This document shows, piece after piece, positions 25,250 through 37,427 of a stretch of DNA of 64,000 nucleotides; position 1 is the first letter of the stretch; each line of letters opens with the position of its first letter. The stretch covers positions 62,526,946 to 62,590,945 of the forward strand of contig NC_079147.1 in assembly GCF_945859685.1 (NCBI RefSeq), read 5' to 3'. Both the position numbers and the translations under genes were made by a program. This DNA comes from Eupeodes corollae (taxonomy: Eukaryota > Arthropoda > Insecta > Diptera > Syrphidae). The notes beneath the pieces are model-generated. The model saw nothing but the letters and a program-made list of their open reading frames with translations. It was not told the DNA's origin and searched no databases.

Positions 25250-27120
25250 AGTTTAAAGAGTACTGGTTTGACTCAGAGTGCATGGTATAGCAAGGAAGCA
25301 ATCCTACGCGGAGCTTAAGCGTGAAAGGAGGCTAGAGGGAGGGTATGGGTAGGAGAGGGACGGGCGAGGAAGGAATCTTCTGGAGAAGGACTTGGGCGGA
25401 ATCGAGGAAGGGAAGGAATGTCCGCTACCGTAGCTGCGGCATACTTGCGTTGCTCAGCTATACTCGTCGGAGGGGGGGGGGTCTTGCCACCGTAGCTGGA
25501 CCTCACCTTTTTCCAAAAACATAGATCATGCCACCACCACTACTTGTTCGCTTTTCTCGCACACCGTTGATGACGTCACGGTTTGGCCTGTTTCCTCACA
25601 GCCTGGAATCTATTCGGCCGGAATCTCGGATTCCTCAAATCTAGAGACAAGTCAGTGGTGGTCTCACATACTACCCCTTCGAAAACCCGCTTACCTCACC
25701 GCACCTACTTCCAATTGACTCACCACTTCATAATGACAAAGATCTCAGACATGAACGAAAAAGGAAAAGAATCGAAGCTGAATAGACATTCTAGGATTAA
25801 CTTGTAATTTAGATTCAATTTATTTCTTCAAAAAAAAAACATCCAAATAAACAGAATAGTTGGCTCTAACAAAATGGTACTAACAAAAAAAAAAAACAAA
25901 TTTAACTAGAAATATATATATCTCAAACTCTACCTAAGATTCGGTTCGATAAAGTGGGGGTCTTACTATTGCCCAATCCAGGGCTTTACTTACGATCCAC
26001 CGTTCCTACCTACATAGAGCTCTTATGCGGGTGTATCAGAGGGGAGGAGCAAAATGTTGCGTTAAGCGCGCGCTGTCGTCGACGTCGTTACCGTCGCGCT
26101 GCTTTGGCATTCTTCGCCTAGACTGTTGAAACCTACGCCACGTTAGCAAACACTCCCTATGGCAAGTCGAAATAAGATTTAAATTGAAACAAAAAAAAAT
26201 CTCAACTGAGTTTAAAAAAAAACCACAGTGAGAATTACGATCAAACAAAAAGATTATAACAACAAAAAAAGGAATAAGGATTGAATATTAAGTTAATAAT
26301 TGAAGAATATAATAAAAAAAAGATAATAAATAAGTAAAATTTTGAATAAATAAATGAATCAATAATAATTATATAAATAAGTAGCCAAGGTAATGAAGAT
26401 GACCAAGCAAAAACGTCGTTCTTCCATGCGTGCTCAGGCGCCTCTTGCATGCCGGTGATCTGTACAAGGCCGGGGCTTCACTACCGGACTATTGTACGGC
26501 ACTTTCGTTTGCTTGAGCAATAATAAATTCCTTTTTCTTTTGTCTGCATGCTATAATAAATTCGGCGGAGGCTTATTTTGAGCTGCCCACTTAGTCACTA
26601 CACTAACAATATGATGTCTTAATAGGATAGGGTTACTTGTGGACCCGGGTGCTTTACGGGTCAGATTAAACTTCGGGGCTTCTTTTTGGCCCTCAAACAG
26701 CTAGACACCAATTTATACGGCCGACCGTCCTTCGTCTTTCGGTTCTAGCTTGGATTACGTCCAACCAAAAATTCACCCTAATTTGATCAAAAATCTTGAA
26801 TCAAGCTATTCTTCAGCTTTTCTAACCATAAGCACAATTTCGATTCTTTAATTGTTCTACCGACACAAACTATTTGTTGCTAAATTCAATGGAGCACAAC
26901 GACCGCCCTCACTACCTTTCACTTGACTAGTGATTTGCTAGCTTTGGCCTAGTTCCGAGCGCACCGATGACGATGGTAAAAATTGTCGATCTACTGTACC
27001 TTTCTACCTACCCCATCACCTCATCATTATTATGTATCGATTCTTTGTTACCATTGGCCCGCACTATCTCAAATAACATAGTATAAAAAATATACTAATA
27101 TTTCTTCTTTCATTTTTTCT
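25250..27120. other. GC-richer block of unknown origin
   Basis: Base composition is clearly different from the surrounding intron, with GC-rich tracts near 25300-25700, 26030-26160 and 26430-26760. A run of nine G lies near 25472. Translations are low-complexity and frames are short. No reverse transcriptase, transposase or integrase motif was found. It may be the noncoding or gag-like part of a retroelement, possibly the one whose reverse transcriptase starts at 27.1 kb, but this is a guess. Confidence 0.35.
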
Positions 27121-27129
27121 CGCAGCCAC

Positions 27130-27675
27130 AACAAGCGGTACAGGAGAGCCAACGATGAGTTTGAAAAAAGGAATTACGTACTGCTGAACCGGAAATTTAA
27201 AACATTGTGTAATCAGAAAAAATTATCTCACTATGAAAATGAAGCTAAAAGGCTAGTAAGTTGTAAGAACACGAGTGAGTTCTGGAAGAAAACGCAAAAA
27301 ATAAATGGCAAGGTTTATGTTATCAATAGAAATTTCAATTGTGAGACTCTAAAAATGCATTATTTCGGACTGCTCAATCACTTGTCTACGAGCAGTGATA
27401 CGATTCAATTTGCACAACCAGCTTTTAACGAGGAACTTTAAGACGGAACAATCCAGAGGGATGAGGTAAATGCATCCATTAAAAGGCTCAAGGATGGTAA
27501 AGCTGCTGGTTCCGATAGAATACCTTCGGAATTCTACAAGTATGGGTCGGACTAGCTGATCAACAAGATAACGGACATATTTAACAACATCATGGATCAT
27601 GGAATGATACCACAGGAATTAAAGGAAGCTCTAATTTTTCCCATCCACAAAAAAGGTAGTATAATGGGCCCTGCA
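27130..27675 (+). mobile_element. LINE of unassigned clade, left half, host of RTE-like insertion
   Basis: A linker and reverse transcriptase N-terminal region are readable in 27130-27675. Blocks are NKRYRRANDEFEKRNYVLLN, EFWKKTQKINGK, IKRLKDGKAAGSDRIPSEFY, IMDHGMIPQELKEALIFPIH and KKGSIMGPA. In-frame stops at 27439 and 27553 show decay. The frame breaks off at GGGCCCTGCA (27666-27675) and continues at 30181 as YYRGISFLNA, so the element is interrupted by a younger one. I do not recognise the clade with confidence. Confidence 0.75.
27658..27675 (+). repeat. Target-site duplication, left copy
   Basis: The 18 bp AGTATAATGGGCCCTGCA is repeated exactly at 30163-30180 on the other side of the RTE-like copy. 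The first three bases could also belong to the element's AAGT tail, so 15 bp is the safe minimum. Confidence 0.9.
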
Positions 27676-30162
27676 AACGAAATAAGGACAACGAACTTCG
27701 GATATGTACGTGGAATGTTAGGTCCCTTAACAGACCACGTGCAGCCGAACAATTAGCGGAAGCCCTAAACTGCTGCAAGGCAGATATTACAGCCATCCAA
27801 GAAGTGCGATGGGATGGACCGGGTAAACGCAAACTAAAAGACTGCGATATCTACTACGGCGACTGCTACCGAGAACAAAGACAGCGTCTATTTGGGTGTG
27901 GATTTGTTGTTGGAACTAGGCTCAGGCAAAAAGTCTTGAGTTTCAACAGTGTGAGCGAGCGGATCACGACAATCCGCATCAAGGCTAAATTCGCCAACAT
28001 AAGCCTAATATGCGCGCATGCCCCAACAGAGAAGAAAGATGAAGACACCAAAGATATGTTCTTCGAGCTCTTGGACAAGACATATGAGCAGTGCCCTGGC
28101 TATGACATTAAAATTGTCTTAGGAGATTTTAATGCCAAGCTAGGAAGAGAAGACATCTTTGGTGGCATAATCGGGAGATACAGCCTGCACGACACTACCT
28201 CCGACAACGGATTCAGGCTGGTCGATTTCGCTGCGGGGCGAGACGTTCTGGTAGCTAGTACGCAGTTCACGCATCTTAATATCCACAAGGGGACATGGAA
28301 ATCTCCTGATCAATCAACCGTCAACCAGATTGACCACATTGCGATCGACGCACGACACTGCTCCAGTATCCAGGATATCCGAACATTCCGAGAGGCCAAC
28401 ATTGACTCGGACCACTACCTCGTTGTAGCCAAGGTACGGCTACGGATATCACGATCCAAGCCAAAACAAGGAAGTACTGTGAGAAGATTCGACGTTAGAC
28501 GGCTACAATCGCAAGAGACTGCCATGTCCTTTTCCGATCGAGTCTCTAATAACCTCCTAAGGAGTCCTATGCTTCCTGCATTAAGCATTGAAAACCAGTG
28601 GCAACATTGCCTTGCAGCCATCAGAGATGCCGCCTCTGAAGTTCTAGTTTTCAGACGGCCACCACATCGAAATCCCTGGTTTGACGACGAATGCCGGCAA
28701 GCGCACGCAGCGAAACAAGAGGCATACAAAACGGCGCTGCACAAAAGGACGAGAGCTGCTCGCGAGCTCTACGAGCAGAAGATGATAGAGGAACACCGGC
28801 TTCTTAGACGGAAAAAAAGAGAGCATGAGAAGCGCGCGATCGAGGAGATAGAGGGATGTCACAACAGGAATGAGGTTCGTAAATTTTACCACAAGGTAAA
28901 AAAAACCTCCCAAGGGTACCAGCCACGAACCGAAGCCTGTAAAGACGATCAAGGGAACATCGTAGTAGAACCACAGTCGATGCTGAGAATATGGAAAGAT
29001 CACTTCTCTTTCGATTTGAGCTTCAAATCGATACCCACCATCTCTTTATCGATTTTAAAGCCGCGTATGACAGCATCTATAGGGAAGAGCTCTACCGAGC
29101 AATGTCTAGTTTTGGCATCCCTGTCAAACTTATCCGTTTGTGCAGAATGACGATGGAGAATGCACGCTGCTCTATCAAGGTCGGAAAAGATCTTACCGAT
29201 GCATTTGATGTCAAAAAAGGTTTTAGACAAGGCGATGCACTGTCATGCGACTTCTTCAACATCGTTCTGGAAAGAATTGTGCAAAACTCAACCGTCAACA
29301 CTAGAGGCACAATCTTCCAAAGGTCCATCCAATTACTTGGATACGCAGATGATATTGACATAATTGGAAGATCAAAGCGTGATGTCAGTGGAGCGTTTTT
29401 GAGCATTGCGACGGAAGCGAAGAAGATGGGTTTAGTGGTCAATGAGGGCAAGTCCAAGTTTGCTGTCATCAAAAAAGGACACTGAACGACGACGTCTTGG
29501 ACAAAACGTCACCATGGACAGCTATAACTTTGAGGTAGTTAAGGACTTTGTCTACCTAGGCACCGCTATTAATGCAGACAACGACACCAGCGCTGAAATC
29601 AAACGAAGAATAACTCTTGCAAATCGCTGCTTCTTTGGACTTAGAAGGCAATTGAGAAGTAAAGTCCACTCTCGAGCATGTAAAATCACCATCTATAAGA
29701 CACTCATCATCCCGGTTCTCATTTATGGCGCTGAGGCCTGGACCCTGTCAAAGAAAGATGAGAGCGTCTTAGGATGCTTCGAGAGAAAAATTCTTCGGGC
29801 GATTTTTGGTCCCGTACGCATAGATGGAGAATGGAGGAGAAGATATAACGGCAAACTGTACGGGCTGTACAGCAACACTGACCTAGTTAGCAGAATTAAA
29901 GTCCAACGGCTTAGATGGCTAGGTCATGTAGAGCGGATGGACATCAACGCTCCTGCCCGGAAGGTCTTCGAATCCAATCCCGAGGGACGGCGCAGTAGAG
30001 GAAGACCGCGACTCAGGTGGCGCACCCAGGTGGGAGAGGACCTCAACCAACTTGGCGTGCGAAACTGGAGACAGCTAGCTAGGGACCGAGCTGGCTGGAG
30101 ACGCTTGTTGGTTGAGGCCCAGGTCCGCCCCGGACTGTAGCGCCACCTTAAGTAAGTAAGTA
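27676..30162 (+). mobile_element. RTE-like LINE copy with target-site duplication, internally deleted
   Basis: Single-ORF LINE with an AP-type endonuclease followed by reverse transcriptase. The frame is open from 27678. The endonuclease begins RICTWNVRSLN and has IQEVRWDGPGKR, LGDFNAKLGRED, NQIDHIAIDARHC and SDHYLVVAKVRL, so its main motifs are visible. At about 29010, KDHFS joins directly to LQIDTHHLFIDFKAAYDS, which removes roughly 0.5 kb of reverse transcriptase start and shifts the frame. The catalytic YADDIDIIGRS is intact near 29338-29370. Another frameshift lies near 29455, and the C-terminal zinc-free tail continues to the stop at 30140. A short AAGT-repeat tail ends the element. It is a dead copy, and it looks recent because sequence identity to the 61-64 kb copy is high. 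Confidence 0.85.
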
Positions 30163-30180
30163 AGTATAATGGGCCCTGCA
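30163..30180 (+). repeat. Target-site duplication, right copy
   Basis: This is an exact match to 27658-27675. Removing the RTE-like element and one copy rejoins the host LINE frame as KKGSIMGPAYYRGISFLNA. Confidence 0.9.
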
Positions 30181-31200
30181 TACTATAGAGGAATTTCTTT
30201 CTTGAATGCATCATGCAAAATATTTACTGCGGTTTTGCACAGTCGACTTAGAACGTGGATTGACTCATACAAGCTATTGACGGAATTTCAAGCTGGACTT
30301 AGACAAGGATATTCCACCGTAGACAACATTTTTGCTCTACGTAGTATCGCTGATTTCTTTTTGGACCGAAGCAAGAAACTATATGTGTTTTCGTTGATTC
30401 TAAGGCAGTTTTCGACACAATAGACCGAAATGCTTTGATGTATTTATAAGTTGTATAGAATGGGCATGTCATATAAGTTTGGACGCGTATTGCAAAACAT
30501 CTATATGGACACTAAAGCAGCTGTATGGGATGGAGAAAACGTTTCCGATTGGTTTAATACAATGACAGGTGTTAGGCAAGGTTGTATTGTTAAATCCAAG
30601 CTTATTTCCACTTTTTATGGATCGATATCACCGATTGTTTGCCGGGAGGAGTGTAATATGCTGGAACTATCAACAAGACCCTTCCTTTTGCGGATAACAT
30701 AGTGTTGTTGGCGTACTCACCACAATCGCTGCTACTAATGATTAATAAACTTATTGAGTATTGCAGAACGTGGAAATTAGTTGTCAGTCTAGAGAAGTCG
30801 AAGATTATGGTTTTTCGGAAAGGTGGAGAAAGAGTAGGTGGTCAAGAGCGGTGGACACTTAACAATGAGAGAATCTAAGTCGTTAACGAATATATATAAT
30901 AACAATATACATATAACAATATGGAAAGACTGAAAAACTACAAAATGCCAAAAATACAATTATTCATCGGGATGAGTTGCCTTTGCCGTACGAATTGTGT
31001 AATATGGACGAAAGAGAAAACATTTTTAATTTTATGGGTAGATATCCTGTTCTTCGAGAAACAAGAAGAAATATCTTTGGGTGGATTATCTATCAGAAGT
31101 GGTTATGGTTCATCATCTTAATGAAATTGATGTTCCTATACTTTACAAATATGTAAAATAGCATTATCTTATACAAACAGAATTATAAAAGAATTTTTTT
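30181..31200 (+). mobile_element. LINE of unassigned clade, right half
   Basis: Continues the host reverse transcriptase. Blocks are YYRGISFLNASCKIFTAVLH, LTEFQAGLRQGYSTVDNIFA, a damaged acidic block FVDSKAVFDTIDR (across a frameshift near 30395-30425), MTGVRQGCIVKSKL and a catalytic region read as FADNIVLLAYSP near 30685-30720, where the second Asp is replaced by Asn. EYCRTWKLVVSLEKSKIMVF follows. A C-terminal piece (DERENIFNFMGRYPVLRETR) lies near 31008-31070. Frameshifts make the copy nonfunctional. Confidence 0.7.
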
Positions 31201-34159
31201 TAAAATAAAGAATAATATAATTATATAAATTAAAAGAAAGTTGTCAATCAGGCAGACGGCAAATAGCCATGCTTTCTTATTGTAATATATGTACATACTT
31301 ATGTTATATTATAATGTAAAGAAATAAAATCTAATTTAAATCAATAGGGCATAGCATTATACAGTTGTGCGTCCTAGATCATTTATGTCTCAAATACTAA
31401 GCAGCCTTGCCTTATTTATATACAGAAAGCTTGGTTTTAAGAAGTTGGTAAACCTTATATCAAGCTTACGGTTTTGTTAATTTTTTATGAAATTGAAACA
31501 TTAAACGTAAATTAAATAACTGCGTCCATAAAATATTTTGAAACTAAAATTGAAAAATTTTATATTTACCAAATTAATAAAAAAAATATTTTCAATTTGG
31601 TATTCCCTCATATTTATAAACATTTTACAAAGCGAATAATTGTTAAACAAGATTTGAAGAAAACTTAATAAAAATATATCAGAAATTCAGTTTTCTCAAC
31701 TTCTAAGTACAAGTACAAGAGCGGAAAAATGTAGTATTGTATTAGTATAATTATTTTTCAATTTTGTATATAAAAGGGATTAAATGTTATTCCGATACCT
31801 AAAATGTATGAAGATGAACTATTACCTGAACATATATTTTATTTAACATTTAGCACTTTTTAGAAGTAGGATCCGATTACTGAAGAATAAATATGTACAA
31901 GCCACGATAGTGGCACCTGTTCTAAAAATTATTCAGTTTTTTAATAACTATTTATAATACTGAATATTTGTTGTTGTTTATTTTCATAAAGAACATCATA
32001 TTTTATAAAATAATATAAGCAAAAAATGTGAACTAATTTGCATAGGAATTGATACTTGTTTTGAATTCTTTTCAAGGAAGTAACAAGTAAAAATTTCATA
32101 ATTTATTAAAAATTATCTGATGCAACAAAATGTTTGAACTTTAAGTACAATGACTTAACAATGTAATTATATTCAAACATAATTATACGAACACACAAAA
32201 ATATTATTTCATATTCAATATTTTAATTATTTAATCCGTTGTCATGCTTATTTGCAAAATGAACACCTCAAGTGCAATTTGAACCAATAAGTTCATTAAG
32301 TACTTAAAACTAGCAACCACAAACGCGCTAAACGAATAAACTTATTCAAATTTGAAATTGAAATTTTGACATTTGTTTGTAAAGAAAACTGTTAAAAACT
32401 CTGCAGTGTTACGTAAAAAAAAATTGTATTTAATTAAGTAGAATTTAAATGATAACAAAGAACATTTTATTGTTCTAGTACAAATACGATATATTAATTT
32501 ACAGAGTTTTAACATATTTTTGTTGTCATTTTTTTAGATTTTTCAAATCTGATTCCGATGATATAAAAAGAAACTCCCTTTTTTTCAGAGTAGCGAACAT
32601 GCTAATGAAATGTTGGTTGATTATTGTATAAACATCTGTTAAAAACACTGACAATTTTTAAAAACTTTTTATGGTTTACAAGATAAAAATCGAATTAAAG
32701 TTCGAATATGACGTAGTTCAAAAATTTTAAAGTCTTGCAAATTGCAGAAATTATTGAATACATTTAAAATGGATACTAAGAATTTAGGCTTATACAAATA
32801 TAAAAAGTTTAGTGTGTGTAAGAAAAAACACTGTTTTTCTCACTTAATAGCAATTTTTTTAAGAAATCTTATCCAAACAGAACGGTGTAATTACAAACCA
32901 TAATTGATTATATAAGTAATGCCCATCAACAATCAGAAGTTTGTTTTAAAATTAATCTTCAAAACACTGCCGTGACGTAAGGTAATTTGATATAATTTTA
33001 TATAGGCCATATTTTGGATAATGATCTTATGACAATGCTATATTATAAAATTATTCAAAACATGGTCATAAAATTGAAGACTCTATTAAATAATACATTA
33101 TTTTAAATCAAAAAATAGCTGTCAGAATAACAGCTGTTCATATGCAGAGTGCGCATCTAGTGCTTTTTTTAAGTGATAGGTTAATGTGAAACTGACAATT
33201 TTTCTTAATTCTTAATTTTATCAAAAATTCAGTATTTAAGAGTCCTAAATAATTGAAAAGCTGAAATATTAAAAACTCTTTTTTCAAAGCTATAGCCAAA
33301 ACTCTGCGGTTAAAAAAAAAAAAAATCACCCCATGTGGCTGTTATAGCAAAAAAGTTGTTGACTCACTTCTTAATCATCCTCTCAACATCAAACTTGAAT
33401 CCCAACTCAACATTTAAGGCACAAGTCTGCCTGTAATTCTGCCAATATCTCGGATTATTCGCTTAATGAGGTCCAATTGACTCAGAAATTTAAGAAGCAC
33501 GAATAATTCGTTTTCGCTTTAAGTTCGTTTCGGGCATTAAAGCAGCTTGAATTTGACAACGATTGTGGCCAAAAAATCATTTCGCATTGGGGTGGAAATA
33601 ACCCGCAGTCACAAAGTTTTTGAGAAACTAATGTATCTGAAAAGAGTGACAGTTTCGTATCATCTTTACCCACCTTGAAATTCCGATAAGAACCTTTTGC
33701 ACTTTTTTGAAGAAACGATTCAAGCACTTAGAGCCAATTAACCACAACAAGCTGCAACATCAAGAAATCACAAAGTCTTGGAAAATTGTGCACTACGGAG
33801 AAGCAGTGCTGATACAATTTAAGTGTTGTTTCGGGAATAAGAAAATTATTAGCTCCGTAAAATGTACACTTAATCAAAAAAAAAATTGAAATAAAAGTAT
33901 TGTAGATTTAATTTATAAGCTTTCTTTAGCTTTGTTTTTTTTTAATTAAACTAAATTTCAATCTGTTAAACTAAATTCTGATTTGTTAAACTCAATTCCA
34001 ATATATTGAATTAAAAAAACTCACTTTATTAAAAATTATGAATTTGGAAATTAAATAATTTTGTTTTGAAATTTTCACGCTTTAATCTTGTCCAGTTTAA
34101 TTCCTCATTAATAAAACTTGGGATTCTGTCTAATACTTAAAAAAAAAACAGACAAATTA
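31201..34159. other. Intronic AT-rich DNA, no gene seen
   Basis: Very AT-rich with short frames. A less AT-biased segment at 33.36-33.85 kb gives short frames on both strands, but none matches a domain that I recognise. Confidence 0.5.
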
Positions 34160-34325
34160 AAACTCTACAGTCTTAAGCCGAATCCGAAAGGCTTATTTGA
34201 GAAATCACTTTTCAAGACGAGAATTTCTCTTGGAGAAGTTGTAAATTCCTCGCAAGAGGCAGCCCCCGTGAAAAAAGACCTCTGGCATGACAGTCCGACG
34301 CTCTAACCATCAGGCCACTGGTACC
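34160..34325 (-). repeat. tRNA-derived SINE, diverged copy
   Basis: Read on the minus strand it starts with GGCCTGATGGTTAGAGCG and TCGGACTGTCATGC, which resemble the D-arm/A-box and anticodon region of a tRNA. The B-box part is deleted. The body then shares CTTGCGAGGAATTTACAA and the neighbouring sequence with the copy at 48.2 kb. The end is an oligo-T tract on the minus strand. Confidence 0.6.
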
Positions 34326-34579
34326 ACTCAGTCTTTGTTTTGTTTAAAAAAATAGTCGCATTCAAATAGTTTAAGGTTAATTTTGTAAGCTATGGTATGA
34401 ATTTAAATAAAAACGTCTAATGATCATAATTCAAAAAAGGTTTAATGTTTTATTCCCTTATCCCTTATAAAACTTTGGTACACTTTTAATTATTTATGTA
34501 TTAAATTAGGGCTTCACACTTAGTTTGCTAATATTTGGATAAATAGTCCCTAAAATTATGTTTCTATTTAAAAACTTAC

Positions 34580-34894
34580 CCATTAAAGATCCAAAACAAA
34601 CTAAAGAACTTATCCATCCTTCCTGTGCTGTACTAACTGGAAACTCCAATGGACTATCCCAAGTGTGATCTCTTAGTCTTGGAATCGTAGGTGAGCTCCA
34701 TCCAACTACTGTACCCAGCGAAAAATACGCCATGTTAGCTTCCGGTAAGAAAAAATAAAAGAAGTTTACATTATGTTTGTCTTAAATATTCTAATCTTCT
34801 TACCACTAAGTGCAGCCATGTAAATTCGATATTTCTTGACCGGATCCATAATTGGTTTAGGTTTTTTCAATAAAGTACTATCTCCTTTGTCCAT
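34580..34894 (-). CDS. Tret1-like gene B, exons 1 and 2
   Basis: Exon 1 (34894-34804) starts MDKGDSTLLKKPKPIMDP and ends in phase 1 before GTAAGAAG. Exon 2 (34738-34580) follows a 65 bp intron and encodes helix 1 and the first outer loop (NMAYFSLGTVVGWSSPTIPR, then GWISSLVCFGSLM). It also ends in phase 1, which joins in frame to CATCTCC at 22935. Exon 2 is 159 nt, exactly as in genes A and C. The first Met gives a longer N-terminal tail than in A and C. A second in-frame Met (IMDP) aligns with the starts of the other two. Assigning these exons to gene B over an 11.6 kb intron is an inference from phase, strand and completeness. Confidence 0.82.
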
Positions 34895-36233
34895 AAACTG
34901 TTGAGATTTCAATAGAAAGATAACATTAAGTTTTATTTCGGCTTTTTATCAAAAGAAACACAAAAGTCTCATGACTTAATATAACTTACTTAAATTATCG
35001 ATTATAATTTAATTTAATATTTTTTTCAATAATAAAATTATATCTTCTGCTGACCTTGCAGGAATGAAAGAGGTGGATCTTCAATTTGTCTTTTTATAAG
35101 CAAAAATTCTCAAGTGTGAAGGCACACAAAGTAAAAATCAGAAGAAAACATATACAAATATATTTATGATATTATTATTATCATTTTTAACTGATAATAA
35201 ACTCATCACCACCATCATTATCATCACTGAATTGACTACCGTTTGTTTTAAATGATATTGTTTAATCTGATGTCTTTTTTTAATTAGACACCGATTGATA
35301 CTCAAATTAATAATTGATGTGAAGTGGCTGCAATGTCCATGTCCATTGTCCAGCAACAAATGTTCTATGTTAAGCAATTATTTCGTTAAGTAAATAAATA
35401 ATAGTAGCTGAGAAAAATATTTGATACTTAAAATGTATAGCACTTGAATATTAAAATAGTAAATATTTAACTTATGATGAGTTTTCGACACTATCATAAA
35501 TTCCAAAACTCTCTTTCGAGACACTGAAGAGAAAACTATACGTTCAAGGAAATAAATAATATCGTTTGTTTAGTTGACATGAAGTTTGAATTCTGCTTTT
35601 GGTGCGTGCATATTTCACATTTCGATTTTTAATCAGAACCATAATATATTGAAAAATTAGAAAAATTACACAATAATTATAATAATTACAACTTTTATGA
35701 CACTGAGCAAAGTTAATCAAGGCTTTCAGTATAACAATTAAATATAATAAAAGTTTGTTATGCTATTATATTAATAATTTGATAAAAATGTATTTCCCAC
35801 TTATAAAATATACTTTGTTGAGTTTGGTGATCCAATATTCATTGGTATCCTTATTATAACCACGAATTTTCACAAAACTTTAAATTCTTAAGTACCGAGA
35901 CTTGTATACATTTAGTACAATATTTTGATACTTGTATTTGAAAATTGTTACTACGTCCTCATTTTCAGTAAAAGAGATTAGCTGGGATCCGAGCCATACT
36001 GTAATTTTCCATTCGTGCCTGTCTGTAGATGTTTCTAAAATTAATTGGAAGCCAATATCCTTAATTATTGTAAGGATATTAAAGTCAAAACTCAAATTTT
36101 AAAAACTTTAGCAGTTATTGTAAATGATACTGGAGGTAGTATCATTTCTTGTTCGTAGAATATTGGATGTGACAAATATAAATAATCTAATGTTTGAAGT
36201 TTATTTTATGCAAAATTGACCTTGACTGCGCCT
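34895..36233. other. Region upstream of gene B, no gene seen
   Basis: This lies directly upstream of the gene B start codon and is the likely site of its promoter and 5' UTR. Strong AT bias prevents a firm TATA or initiator call. Confidence 0.4.
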
Positions 36234-36840
36234 CTAATGGTCCATCCGCTTAGTCCAATTTTGGCATACTCTTTCCAACATTTCGGCCGGTATCTTACGA
36301 ATATATGTTATCTTCGAATGCGTTAATTGGAGCGGGCTTGTTTGTGTAGACATGAGCTTTAACATATCCCCACAAAAATAGTCTAAAGGCGTTGAATCGC
36401 ACAATTTAGGCGACCAGTTGACAGGAACCGAACGTGAAATAATATGTTCACCGAACTTGCCTCTTAATAAGTCAATTGTTGCGCGTGCTGTGTGGCATGT
36501 GGCACCGTCTTGTTGAAACCACATGTCATACAAGTTAAACTCTTGCGTTTTGGGCAAAAAAAGTTAGATATAATCACACAGTAGCGCTCACCATTCACAG
36601 TTACATTACGATTCGCAACATCTTTGAAGAAGAACGGTCCAATGATGACACCAGCCCATAAACTGCATCAAAATTTGACTTTGTCAAGATGAATTGGTAG
36701 CTCTTGCAATGGTTCTGGCTGATATTCAATCCAAAATTTAGTCACAATAGCCTGAACAGCCGTTTTAGTGGGTCAATTAAAGTGACAATAAAATTAAAGA
36801 AGCGCGCGATGAACTTTTTAAACAGAGCACGCATTTTAAT
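36234..36840 (-). mobile_element. Tc1/mariner-superfamily transposase relic
   Basis: 36557-36234 on the minus strand encodes a C-terminal transposase segment with DMWFQQDGATCHTARATIDL, PVNWSPKLCDSTPLDYF and IPAEMLERVCQNWTKRMDH. The QQDGA and DSTPLDYF blocks hold the second catalytic Asp region and the final acidic region of this superfamily. Upstream, 36840-36560 gives CRLWAGVIIGPFFFKDVANR in another frame. The N-terminal DNA-binding half is missing, and a frameshift plus a deletion near the third acidic residue make it inactive. Confidence 0.8.
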
Positions 36841-37427
36841 AATAAAATTCAACAATTTCCAATCATGTTAACTTATTTAGTCTTTTACGTTTCCTAAAAG
36901 ACTTAAACTTATTTCATTGAACATAGAGGATTCATGTATCACAATGGGCAATTAAATTGTCTTAAGTGTGTCTTTCTCAATCACGAACAGACACTTTAAC
37001 CTAACCTAACCTTATTAAGTTTGAAAAAATAACGCTAAATAATTAAATATTTCTGATCCGCTAACTATTTTGTTTGAAGTTAACTCATATTCGCTGTTGA
37101 AATTAATTTAAGACAGTGTAACGTAGCAAAGTTTTTTATTTCTTGGTGGTCTACAAAAAGAAGTCATAACTTTATTTCTTTTAAAAACACGCCAATTTTT
37201 CTTCTTTTATAAACTTCTTTAGGAAGCGTATTAAAAAGTTTGCAGGAGGCAATGGAATAGGAGTTTCTGAACTTGTCGTACGAAAATATTGGATATTTAC
37301 TATAAAGTTGGAATTACTTCTAAGACTTCGTATGTCGGAAATCGGACTATTCAAATATCCAGCTCTTTAAAAAAAAAAAAAACACTTCTTAAACTTTAAC
37401 AAAATATAAATGTCTATTGTTAAGAAT
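36841..37427. other. Spacer, no gene seen
   Basis: AT-rich spacer with a short TAACCTAACCTAACCT run near 37000. Confidence 0.4.

Larger units (their letters stand above)
22936..34579 (-). other. Second intron of gene B, 11.6 kb
   Basis: It starts GTAAGT at 34579 and ends CCATTAG at 22936. It holds a repeat fragment at 23.9 kb, a GC-richer block at 25.2-27.1 kb, a LINE split by an RTE-like copy at 27.1-31.2 kb and a SINE at 34.2 kb. The same intron is 58 bp in gene A and 1.57 kb in gene C. Confidence 0.7.

Noticed and set aside
25315..25506. Proline- and serine-rich open frame
   Set aside because: Low-complexity translation of a GC-rich tract. No start context or homologous pattern.
33482..33889. 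Less AT-biased stretch with overlapping frames on both strands
   Set aside because: I considered a transposase relic but could not find any catalytic or DNA-binding motif.
37000..37016. TAACCTAACCTAACCT run resembling an insect telomere repeat
   Set aside because: Only about three units in the middle of ordinary DNA, and the common insect repeat is TTAGG in longer arrays.
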